64,000 bases of DNA from Aureococcus anophagefferens (Eukaryota; Sar; Pelagophyceae; Pelagomonadales; Pelagomonadaceae): NCBI RefSeq assembly GCF_000186865.1, contig NW_008705562.1, positions 1,157,192-1,221,191 on the forward strand, written 5' to 3'. The number at the start of each line of letters is the position of its first letter. Positions within the stretch are counted from its first letter, which is position 1. The position numbers and the translations under genes were made by a program. The notes beneath the pieces were generated by a model. The model saw only the letters and a list, made by a program, of their open reading frames with translations, did no database searches and was not told the origin of the DNA. Below are positions 19,509-30,900 of the stretch, piece by piece.

Positions 19509-21468
19509 ATCGCAGCTCGAGGACGTGGATCTCCGGCGCGCGATACGTGGCGTGGAGGTCGCCGTCGGGCACCGGGGCGGCGTCGACGCCCGCGGCGTCG
19601 AGGAGCGCGAAGAAGGGCCGGCAGTCCATGCACCGCTGCTCGTAGACGAAGTAGGCCGCGGCGCCGCGCGCGAGCAGGGCCGCGAGCGTGCGGCAGAGCG
19701 GCTCGAAGAGGACGTCGCAGCCGGGCAGGAGGCAGTCCGCTACGAGGACGACGTCCGCCGACACGTCCGCGGGCTCGCCCCAGCGCAGCGGCGCCGCGGC
19801 GACGCGGTCGGCCAAACCGTTGCGTCGCACGTTCGCCTCGATCAAGGGCAGGCACTGGTCCAGGTCCGTCAGGAGCACCTCGGAGGCCCCGAGGCGCGCC
19901 GCGACGAGGCCGCCGAAGCCCGTGCCGCTGCCGAGCTCGACCACGCGCCGGCCCGCGACCTTCGCCGGGTGCGTTTCGAGGTACCGCGCGAGGACGACGG
20001 CGCCGTCCCAGACCGAGCTGCCCGTGCCCGCGTCGCGGTACTCGATGGCGCAGCTCACGGCCTCGCCGTTCTCCAGCGCGAAATCGAAGGCCCGCACGCC
20101 CAGGTCCACCTGCTCGCGGAACCCCGGCGTCCAGCCCCGCCTCAGGGGCTGCCGCCGCGGCTTCGCGTGACCGTCGTCCTCGAAGAGGTCGCCGGCGACG
20201 CGGCCGAGGAAGCCGTCGTACGACTCCGACTCCGAGTCCTCCAGAGTCACGTCCGCGTCCGGGTCGGCGGCGAGCTCCAGGCACGCGGCGTGGACGGCCC
20301 GGGACGTTGGCGCGCCGGCCTCGCGCAGCGCCGCGTCCGCGGCCTCGTAGATCGCGACCGCCGGGTCGCCCTGCGTGTCCTCGAGGAGCCGCGCCACGGC
20401 GCCCGCGCGCGCGAGGGCCGCGGCGCCGTCCTCGTCGAGGTCCGCCGCGATCAACGCCGCGGCCGCGCGCGCGACCTTGGCTAAAAAACGGTCGCGCGAC
20501 AGGTCGCCGTTGCTCGCGTCCGCGGCGTCGTCGTCGTCGAGCCGCGCGGGCGCCCAGAGGCAGTTCGCGCCGTTGACCCAGTTGCAGTTCACGCTCAGCG
20601 CGTCCGTGACGTTCTCGACGTCGTGGTACCAGCCGCTGGGCACGAAGATCGCCGATCCCGGGGGCTGGAGCACCTCGACGGGCGCCGCGCGGCCGCGTCG
20701 CGGGAAGTCGGCGGTCGACGGTCCGAAGGCGTCGGCGACGTCCCCGCCGAAGGCGTCCCAGAGCAGGGGCGTCTCCTCCGCCGGCAGGAAGCGCCAGCGC
20801 TTCCAGCCGAAGACGTTGACGCTCCAGCTGAAGCTGTTGATGACGTCGCAGTGCAGGCGCGTGCTCGTGCCCGCCGCGCCGAGGTAGCAAAAGTGGAAGT
20901 CGACGTCGCCCTCCCCGGAGAGCCAGTCGTCGTCGAAGAGGTCCGGCACGGGCGCCATGGCGCCCAGGCCGTCGAGCCGGAAGTGCCAGTCCTTCAGGTA
21001 CGCGCCGCCCTCGCGAAACGCCGCCGCGAAGTCGCGGAACGGCAGCTCGCCGCGCGCCTCGCCGCGGCGCACGGGCACGGGCATGTCGCCGAATCGCTCG
21101 GCGAGCGCCGCCACGTCGACGCCGCCGTCCGCGCCCGCGAACGCCGCGAAGCCCCAGGTCCCGTCGACGACGTCCTCGACGACCACGGGCTCGTTGGCGT
21201 ACATGTAGTCGCGGCGGAACGCGCCGCGGCCGAGCGACGGCACGCGCGGTATGGCGCGCTGTGTGCGCGTCGGCAGCGCGTCCTCCGCGGCGTAGAGCGC
21301 GAGCGCGGCGCGCACGTCGACGTCGAGCAGCGCCACCTCCTCGTGCGGCCGCAGGTAGCCGTCGCCGCGCGCCACGATGGCCTCCCTGACGAGGCGCAGC
21401 GTCGCGACGCGGTAGGACACGCGCGTCGCCTTGACGTGCTGCCGCAAGGAACGGAGGTCGTCCATCAT
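19492..21468 (-). CDS. JmjC hydroxylase fused to a seven-beta-strand methyltransferase
   Basis: 658 residues from the Met of MMDDLRSLRQHVKATRVSYR. The N-terminal half is a JmjC/cupin-8 domain: RDYMYANEPVVVEDVV opens it, RLHCDVINSFSWSVNVFGWK has the HxD iron motif and the Lys for 2-oxoglutarate, and FVPSGWYHDVENV has the second iron His. This is the JMJD4/JMJD6-type arrangement. The C-terminal half is a methyltransferase-16/METTL21-like domain with SAM motif I RRVVELGSGTGFGGLVAARL, TDLDQ and DVVLVADCLL. Both are typical of protein-modifying enzymes. The same frame stays open upstream to about 21690 and contains an EF-hand-like loop (DGDGDGYVSASE), possibly part of a longer N-terminus with an upstream exon. 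Confidence 0.83.
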   Translation of the reverse strand: MMDDLRSLRQHVKATRVSYRVATLRLVREAIVARGDGYLRPHEEVALLDVDVRAALALYAAEDALPTRTQRAIPRVPSLGRGAFRRDYMYANEPVVVEDVVDGTWGFAAFAGADGGVDVAALAERFGDMPVPVRRGEARGELPFRDFAAAFREGGAYLKDWHFRLDGLGAMAPVPDLFDDDWLSGEGDVDFHFCYLGAAGTSTRLHCDVINSFSWSVNVFGWKRWRFLPAEETPLLWDAFGGDVADAFGPSTADFPRRGRAAPVEVLQPPGSAIFVPSGWYHDVENVTDALSVNCNWVNGANCLWAPARLDDDDAADASNGDLSRDRFLAKVARAAAALIAADLDEDGAAALARAGAVARLLEDTQGDPAVAIYEAADAALREAGAPTSRAVHAACLELAADPDADVTLEDSESESYDGFLGRVAGDLFEDDGHAKPRRQPLRRGWTPGFREQVDLGVRAFDFALENGEAVSCAIEYRDAGTGSSVWDGAVVLARYLETHPAKVAGRRVVELGSGTGFGGLVAARLGASEVLLTDLDQCLPLIEANVRRNGLADRVAAAPLRWGEPADVSADVVLVADCLLPGCDVLFEPLCRTLAALLARGAAAYFVYEQRCMDCRPFFALLDAAGVDAAPVPDGDLHATYRAPEIHVLELRSKFCS

Positions 21469-21690
21469 ATTACAGGAATTACCGTGTCTTTGCAAACCGC
21501 GCGTTGCGGCGCTGATCGATGCGCAAAGCCATCGCAAAAGGCACTCTGGCAGAAACCTCGAGCACTCGGACGCGGAGACGTAGCCGTCGCCGTCGCCGTC
21601 GAAGAGCGCGTGGATCGCGGCGACCTTGGCGTCGAGGCACGCCTCGTCGCAGAGCAGGTAGAGCGCGCAGAGAGGGATGTTGCTGCGAAT
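21469..21690 (-). other. Possible upstream EF-hand exon of the JmjC gene
   Basis: In frame with the JmjC gene, this stretch reads CALYLLCDEACLDAKVAAIH, then ALFDGDGDGYVSASE, a good EF-hand calcium loop with the flanking helix. A stop lies just upstream, beside an AG (ATTCGCAG) that could be an acceptor. No in-frame ATG precedes MMDDL, so it needs an exon further right. It could instead be a relic. Confidence 0.4.
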
Positions 21691-21934
21691 GCATCATCAG
21701 CTCCGAATCCAATCTTTATCGTTTCGTGAAGCAGCCCCGGCAGCTAGCAACGCCTAAGGTGGTGCGGCCCCGCGGTCGTTGTCGGAGCGGCGAAAGCAGC
21801 CGCCCCGGCGTCGCGCCCCGCGCCGTCGGGCTTCCGGCGCAGCGGAGGACGCCGCGGCCCGAGCTGTCGTTGGCTCGGTAGCGGCGCCCCCGCTCGACGC
21901 GCGCGCGCCTGCCCGGCGCCCGCGTTTTGACGCC

Positions 21935-24900
21935 ATGCCCATGCCCAAGGCGTCGTTGAAGGAGCGGCCGCTGCCCGAGTGGCTGCTCAAGCTCGACGCG
22001 AAGAAGAAGGGGGCGAAGAAGAAGTCGAAGGCGACGGCGTCGAAGAAGGTGAGCGTCGAGGAGAAGTTCCGCGTCGACGCGTCGAACGTCCGGACGTCGT
22101 GGAAGGGCCCCAAGGCCATGGAGGAGGAGGAGGACCGGCGCGCCCGGCGGCGGGAGAACGCCATGGAGCCGCCGCCGAAGACTTACCCCTTCGAGATCCG
22201 CCCGACGGACGTCTTCGCGGACTCGCCCGTCGCGCAGTTCGCGCTCACGCACGGCACGCGGAAGAAGTTCCTCCCGGCGGACGAGCAGGACGTGCTGCCC
22301 GAGGACTATCCGGAGGCGGCGGTCGAGGAGCCGCCGCAGCCCGTGATCGAGGGCCCCAAGGACGAGGACGACATCTCGAAGCTGCTGCACAGCTCCATGT
22401 TCCTGCGCCTCGACGAGTCGCGGCTGCCCATCGAGACCTTCGACTCGCTCGAGTTCGAGGAGAAGGACAAGCTCCCGGAGGAGTGGCTCGCGACCGGTCT
22501 AACGACGGAGACGGGCGACGTGCTGGGCTTCGCGGCCTACTTCGTCGCGGGCGGCAAGGACGAGGCGACGTGGCGGTGGCGCAAGTGCAAGGTCCTGGGC
22601 TACGTCGAGGAGTCGAAGCAGTACAAGGTCCAGATGGGCCAGAAGATCAAGCTCGTGTCCCGCCTGAATTTGCGGTTCCAGGCCGAGGACGAGAAGGCGT
22701 GGTTCCGGCGCCGCGACTGCGCGCACGCCGCGCGCGAGGCCGTGAAGCAGCAGCTCCGGCTCGACTACTTCGTCGCGGAGCAGCCGGCGACGGCCGTGCG
22801 CGCCATCCAGCAGTCGACGCTGCGGGGCATCCACGGCAAGATCAACGACGGCCTGCCCGTGGGGCCGGGCCGGATGACGTTCCCGGAGCCGGGCACGCCC
22901 GGCGGCGCGCTGCTCCGCGCTTTGACGGCGGACGTCATCCAGGCCTACGCGCGCGCCATGAAGCGCGCCATCGTGCGCCAGCGCTACCGCAACGACCCGG
23001 CCTTCACCGACGAGTACGACTCGCTGAAGCTGCCCGACGGCGCCGTCGCGCCGCCGCCCGTCGCGCCGCGCAAGGCCAAGGTGCCCCTGCCGCCGCACCC
23101 CTACGCCGAGCGGCGCCTCGTCGTCGCCGCGTCCCACTTCTCCGCGTCCCAGGAGGTGCTCGACACCTTCGTGTGGCTCCGGGCGACGTGGGAGAACGTC
23201 ATCGCGAAGCAGCGGTTCATGCTCGTGCCGGACCCGCGGCACGCGCTCGACCGCGCGGCGGAGAAGGCCAAGGGCTGGACGTCGTCGTCGGCGTCGTCGC
23301 CCCTGAAGCGCGCCGCGCCGCCGTCCCTCGAGTCGGCGCTCACGGGCGGCGACATGGCCAAGGACACGCGGCCGGGCGGGCTGCCCTTCGCTTTACCGTG
23401 CGCGATGGAGGAGTTCGCGGCCGCGCAGGAGCGCCACTGCCGCGACTTCGCGGCGACGCTGCGCAACGACTGGCGCACGGCCTTCGCGGAGCAGATCGTC
23501 GACAACATCCAGGACGTCTTCGACTTCTTCCAGTCCAACGCGGCGGTCTTCGAGGCCGGGCCGCTCCGGCGGCTGCTGACGCACTTCGAGCTCCGCATGA
23601 CGAACCAGCTGCGGGAGGTGCTCCTGAACTCGCTCGACGACTGGGTCGGCTTCATCCGCCGCTTCACGGCCCAGGCCGCCGACGACGCGGCCCTCGAGGT
23701 GCCGAAACTCGACTCGCTCGAGGGCGCGTCGACGCCGCCGCTGTTTCGGGTCATGCTCCAGGTGTCGTTCCCGGAGACGGAGCGCACGTCGGCGCCGCGG
23801 ATCCCCCGGGTGACCATCGAGCCGTCCCACGAGGAGATGGAGGAGGCGCTGCTGGCGCGCGTGGACCAGCCCGTGGCCGCGATCCGGGAACTGTCCTGCG
23901 TCGACGCGGACCTCATGTCGCTGCTGCACCTGCCCGAGCGGCGCCTACTGGACGTGGGCTGCGGCAACGCGCTCGTCGCCGACGTCGACGCGCGTTTGGA
24001 TGGCGCCCGCGCGGAGATCCGGCGCCTGCTCGACGGCGCGCTCAAGGCGCCGCAGGCCTTGGCCGCGAAATACGGCGAGTTCGCGTGGATCTCGGCCGTG
24101 GAGACGACGTCCCACGTGCGCTCCTTCGTGCGGAGGGACCCGCCGCCGAGCCGCGCCGAGTACGTGGAAGAAGTCAAACGCTTCCACGACGCGGCCATCG
24201 CCGTCGAGAACTTGAGCGAGAACGACGAGCGGTTCACGCTGTGTTCCGTCGACACGACGGCCGCCAAGGCCGCGCTGGCGAACAAGGCGCGGGAGGTGCG
24301 CATGGCCCTACTCCAGCACGTCATCCACGACGCGCGCGTCGAGAACGAGCAGACCATCGCGCGCTACGAGGAGATTTTGGCGAGGTTAGCCGAGCACCCG
24401 GCGAACGAGGCCGAGCTCGCGGCTTTGAAGGAGTTCATCGCCAATTCTAGGATTGAAGTTCTCCAGATGGTCGACAAGGTCGAGGAGATGCACGCGCGCA
24501 TCGCGACCTTCGACGAGTACTGCATCCCGTTGTCCAAGGAGGACACGTTCCTCGCGTGGTCGACGATGGAGTACCCGAAGCGCGTCGCGGACGCGTCCAA
24601 CGAGACGGAGATGCGCATCGAGATGGACAAGGTGCGCATGATGGACAAATTGGCCATCGAGAAGAACCAGTTCGACGAGATGCTCCAGCAGTTCGAGGTC
24701 GACGTGCGCCGCGCGAAGCAGTACAGCGACTACGCGTCGGAGCAGTCCTACGTCGAGGAGATCAACGGCCTCCAGGACGCCATCACCGAAGCCAAAAACA
24801 AGGCCAAGGACTTCAACGCGCGCGAGCAGGTTTTTGGGTTTCCGCCGACGGAGTACGCGGAGCTCGACGCGATCGAGTTGGAGCTGAACCCGTACTGGGA

Positions 24901-27900
24901 CCTGTGGAACATGATCTCCGACTTCCACACGAACCTGCACGAGTGGCTCCACGGCACGTTCCTCGATCTCGACGGCGCCAAGATCCAGCGCGAGGTCGAG
25001 ATCTGGTGGAAGCAGTCCTACAAGCTCAAGGGCCAGCTGGAAGAGACGACGCCCGGCGCCGCGGACTGCGCGGGCAAGTTGCGCGAGGAGACGTCCAAGT
25101 TCCGGGAGAACCTGCCGCTCATCCAGGCCCTGGCGTCGCCGGCGCTCAAGGAGCGCCACTGGTCCAACCTGTCGGACAAGATCGGCCAGAAGATCACGCC
25201 GTACGACGACCACGGCGTCGAGCTCACGCTGCACTCGCTCCTCGAGATGAACGTCGGCTCCTACATCGAGGAGATCCAGGAGGTCTGCGTCGCCGCCGAG
25301 AAGGAGTACGGTTTAGAACGAGGGTTGCAGGCCATGAAGGACGAGTGGAGTTTGGTGCAGTTCGACGTGAAGGCGTACAAGGAGACGGGCACGTCCATCG
25401 TCGGCGGCATCGACGAGATCATCGCTTTGCTCGACGACCATTTGGTAAAAACCCAGACCATGTGCGGGTCCATGTTCATCAAGGCCATCGAGGAGGACGC
25501 CAAGGCCTGGGAGAGCCAGCTCAAGTACGCGCAGGCGTTGATCGACGAGTGGATCGCGTGCCAGCGGGTCTGGATGTACCTCGAGCCCATCTTCGGCTCC
25601 GAGGACATCATGCGCCAGCTGCCCACGGAGGCGCGGCGCTTCAACGACGTCGACAAGCTCTGGCGCGCGACGATGAAGGCCACGGAGGAGGACCCCGTCT
25701 TCATCGCGCAGGCGGACCCCGCGAAGAAGCTCAAGCGCAAGTTCATCGAGGCCAACGAGAAGCTCGACAAGATCCAGAAGGGGCTGTCGGACTACCTCGA
25801 GATGAAGCGCCTCTTCTTCCCGCGCTTCTTCTTCCTCGCGGACGAGCAGATGCTGGAAATTCTGTCGCAGACCAAGGAGCCGCGCGCGGTGCAGCCCCAC
25901 CTCGGCAAGGCCTTCGAGGGCCTGAACCAGGTCAAATTCGAGAAGGATTTGAAGATCACGCAGATGATCTCCGGCGAGGGCGAGCGCGTGGACCTCAACT
26001 CGCCCGTGGATCCCAGGGCAGGACAAGAGAGCGAAATTCCAAACTTCAAAGCCTCATATCTCGGCCGTTTTCCACTCGTTTTGGCTGATTTTTGGACGAG
26101 CGATCATCTCTTGGAACGGTCTCGAAGCGTAGATGCTTTTTCCGGAACGCGCGCGCGCGGAACACTCACGTTGAAGCGACGTTGAATCACCCTTGTGCTG
26201 CCCAGGTGGATCCGGAGTCGACGGCGAACAAGGGCAACGTCGAGCGCTGGCTGCTGGAGCTGGAGAACCTCCAGTGGGAGAGCGTGCGCCGCCAGGTCGA
26301 GCTCAGCCTCGAGGAGTACCCGACCATGGAGCGCACGGCCTGGACGCTCAACTGGCCCGCGCAGGCCGTCATCGCGACCAGCGCGATCTTCTGGACGTCC
26401 GACGTCAACAAGACCATCGAGACGGGCGGCTACGCGGCGCTCAACGAGTACGTCCTGGAGCTGAACAAGGGCCTCACGGCCATCGTCATGCTCGTGCGCG
26501 GCCAGCTCAGCAAGCTCCAGCGGAAGACGCTCTCCGCGCTCGTCGTCATGGACGTCCACTCGCGCGACACGTGCGTGTCCATGGCCACGGCCCAGGTCGA
26601 CAAGGTCAGCGACTTCAACTGGCAGAGCCAGCTGCGCTACTACTGGGAGCCGTCCTGGAAGGACGGCCAGGCCGTCAAGAAGGGCCAGAAGACGGCCGTC
26701 GCGCGCATCGTCAACGCGCGGTGCCTCTACGGCTACGAGTACCTGGGCAACTCCATGCGCCTCGTCATCACGCCGCTCACGGACCGCTGCTACCGCACGA
26801 TGATCTCGGCCATCGACCTGCTCTACGGCGGCGCGCCCGAGGGGCCCGCGGGCACGGGCAAGACGGAGACGGTCAAGGACCTGTCCAAGGCCATGGCCAT
26901 CCAGTGCGTCGTCTTCAACTGCTCGGATGGGTTGGACTACAAGGCCATGGCCAAGTTCTTCAAGGGTCTGGCGGGCTGCGGCTCCTGGTGCTGCTTCGAC
27001 GAGTTCAACCGCATCAACGTCGAGGTGCTCTCCGTCATCGCGCAGCAGATCCTGACGATCAACAAGGGCAAGGCCGCGGGCGTCGAGAAGTTCCAGTTCG
27101 AGGGCACGTTCATGAAGCTGAACCCGAACGCGAACCCCTTCATCACGATGAACCCGGGCTACGCGGGCCGCGCGGAGCTCCCGGACAACCTGAAGGCGCT
27201 CTTCCGGCCCTGCGCGATGATGGTCCCGGACTACGCGCTCATCGGCGAGATCCGCCTCTATTCTTTTGGCTTCGAGGACGCGCGGCGCAACGCGCAGAAG
27301 CTCGTGCGGACCCTCCAGCTGTGCTCGGAGCAGCTGTCGTCCCAGAAGCACTACGACTACGGCATGCGCGCGGTCAACTCCATCCTCGTCGCCGCGGGCA
27401 ATCTACGCTTAAAGGTCGGCGACGACCCGGCCTGGGACGAGTCGAAGATCGTGCTGCGGTCCGTCATGGACGTGAACCTGCCCAAGTTCACCGTCGAGGA
27501 CCTGCCGCTGTTCCGCGGCATCACGTCGGACCTGTTCCCGGGCGTGGAGCTGCCCACGGCGGACCACGGCGCGCTCATCCCGACGATCGACGAGATCTGC
27601 TGGAGCGGCGCCGTCGTCGCGCCGGGCCGCGAGTACAAGCTCGAGCCGCTGGGCTCGTTCACGCTCAAGATCGTCCAGCTCTACGAGATGGTGCTCGTGC
27701 GCCACGGCGTCATGATCGTCGGCCAGACGCTGTCGGGCAAGACGTCGGCGATCCACACGCTCGCGTCGGCGATGACGAAGTGCGCGGAGCGCGGCGAGCC
27801 CTTCGAGAAGGTGAACATCCACACGATGAATCCCAAGTCCATCAAGAGCGGCCAGCTCTACGGCAACTTCGACGAGAACACGCACGAGTGGAGCGACGGC

Positions 27901-30900
27901 ATCCTGGCCGTCATCTTCCGCAACTGCGCCATGGACACGGGCAAGGACCGCATGTGGGTCATGTTCGACGGCCCCGTCGACGCGGTCTGGATCGAGAACA
28001 TGAACACGGTGCTCGACGACAACAAGAAATTGTGTTTGATGTCCGGCGAGATCATCAAGATGACGGACCGCATGACCATGATGTTCGAGGCCGAGGACCT
28101 CGAGCAGGCGTCGCCCGCGACGGTGTCGCGCGTGGGCATGATCTTCTGCGAGACGCGGAATTTGGGGTGGAAGCCCTTCCTGTCCGTGTGGACGGAGACG
28201 CTCGAGGAGCCCTGGGCGGCCCACGCCGAGCTCTTCGGCGAGCTCTACGAGTGGCTCTTCCCGCCCATGACCTACTTCGTGGACAAGTTCTGCGCGGTGC
28301 CGACGCCGATCACGCTCATCGAGCTCATGCGCGCGTCGCTGCGGCTGCTGGACTGCTTCATGGCCGACGCGGCCGTCGCCGGCATCGGCAACGACGTGCC
28401 CCGGTCCGTGGAGGGCCTCTTTATTCTGGCCATCGTCTGGTCCGTGGGCGCGTGCGTCGACTTCGAGGGCCGGAAGAAGTTCGACGCGTTCCTGCGGATC
28501 CTGCTCTCGGGCGACGCGAAGGACATCGAGGGCTCCGACGAGTACGTCGACTTCAAGAACAAGACGCCGGCCTACGACGACGAGGTGAAGCGCGCGTCGA
28601 ACCTGGCGCCGCCGGCGGAGGGCGGCTCCGTGCACGACTTCAAGTTCCACTGCAAGACGGGCACGTGGGCGTCGTGGGTCGAGCCGGGGAGCCGCTTCTC
28701 GATCCCCAAGGACGCGGAGTTCAATTCGGTGGTTGTGCCCACGGTGGACACGGTGCGCCACGAGTGGCTCATCGAGCAGCTTCTGGTCCAGGGCTTCCAC
28801 GTGCTGACGACGGGCGACACGGGCACGGGCAAGTCCGTGTCCGTCAAGAACCACCGGCTCCTCTCCGGCGAGGACGACAGGTACACGAACATCATCCTCA
28901 ACTTCAGCGCCCAGACGTCGGCGAACCAGACCCAGGACATCATCGACTCGAAATTGGACAAGCGGCGCAAGGGCGTGCTGGGCCCGCCGCTCGGGAAGAC
29001 GTGCTTCATCTTCGTCGACGACCTCAACATGCCCGCGAAGGAGGAGTTCGGCGCGCAGCCCCCCATCGAGATCCTGCGCCAGTGGATGGACCACGCGGGC
29101 TGGTACAACCGGGAGGAGAACTCGTTCCGCCAGCTCATCGACATCCAGTTCATCGCGGCCATGGGCCCGCCCGGCGGCGGCCGCACGCAGATCACGCAGC
29201 GCTACGTGCGCCACTTCAACATGATCAACTTCGTGCCCTTCAACCAGGAGTCGCTGACGCGCGTCTTCCTGACCATCTTGGACTGGTCCCTGGGCTCCTA
29301 CAACAACGCGGTCAAGTCGCTGTCGGGCGCGGTCGTCGACGCGACGATCTCGATCTACGAGGCCATCGCGTCGGGCCTGTTGCCGACGCCCATGAAGAGC
29401 CACTACACCTTCAACCTGCGCGACCTGTCCAAGGTCTTCCAGGGCCTGTCCCAGGGCCACCCGGACGTCATCGACGGCAAGGAGGCCTTTGTGAGTTTGT
29501 GGTGCCACGAGTGCATGCGCGTCTTCCACGACCGCCTCATCAACGACGGCGACCGCGCCTGGTTCGTCAAGGAGCTCGGCAAGGGCGTCTCCGACACCTT
29601 CGCCCTCGACTACGCGGCCAAGGTCCTCGTGCCGGGCCTGCCGCTCATGTTCGGGAGCTACCTGGACCACACGTCGATGCCGGACAAGCGCAAGTACCGC
29701 AAGGTCGTCGAGGAGGCGACGCTCCACGAGTCCATGCAGTATTTCCTGCTCGACTACAACCAGAACTCGGGCAAGCGCATGTCGCTCGTGCTCTTCCTCA
29801 ACGCCATGGAGCACATCTCGCGCATCGCGCGCATCATCAACCAGCCCTACGGCAACGCGCTGCTCATGGGCGTCGGCGGCAGCGGCCGCAAGTCGCTGAC
29901 GACGCTCGCCGTCTACATCTGCGACTACGAGATGATCCAGATCGAGATCTCGAAGTCCTACGGCCGCACGGAGTGGGTCGAGGACCTCAAGAAGATCTTC
30001 GTCAAGGCGGGCGCGGAGGGCGGCGACGGCCGGCCGACGGTGTTCCTCTTCGACGACACGCAGATCGTCTACGAGAGCTTCCTCGAGGACGTGAACCTCG
30101 TGCTCAACACGGGCGAGGTGCCGAACCTCTTCGTGCAGGAGGACCTCGCGGCGATCAACGACCAGATCGGCAAGAACGCGAACGCGGCGGGCGTCAACAC
30201 GGGCGTCATGGCCGAGATGTACAAGTACTTCATCTCGCGCTGCCGCGCGAACCTCCACGTGGTCCTCACCATGTCGCCCATCGGCGACGCGTTCCGCCGG
30301 AGGCTCCGCATGTTCCCGGCGCTCGTGAACTGCTGCACGATCGACTGGTTCACGGCCTGGCCCGAGGAGGCCCTGCGGAGCGTCGCCGAGTTCTTCCTGG
30401 GCTCGGAGAAGATGGACGACGAGGTGCGCGCGGGCGTCGTCAACATCTGCGTCGACATGCAGGAGCGCGTCTCGACGATGTCGTCGAAGTTCCTCCAGGA
30501 GATGGGCCGCCACTACTACGTCACCCCGACGTCCTACCTCGAGCTCATCAACACCTTCAAGAAGCTGCTCGAGGTCCAGCGCGAGGACGTCATGGAGCGC
30601 AAGGTCCGCTACGACAACGGCCTCGAGAAGATCCTGAGCACGGAGGCGCAGGTCGACGGCATGCAGCGCGACCTCGTGGCCCTGCAGCCCAAGCTCAAGC
30701 AGGCGACCATCGACACGGACGCCCTCCTCGAGAAGATCGCCGTCGACACCAAGGAGGCGAACAAGGTCGAGGCCGTCGTCTCCACGGAGCGGAAGCTCTG
30801 CAACGACCAGGCGGCCGAGGCCGCGGGCATCGCCGAGTCGTGCCAGGCCGACCTGGACAAGGCCATGCCCGCCCTCGAGGGCGCCATCGCGGCCCTGAAA

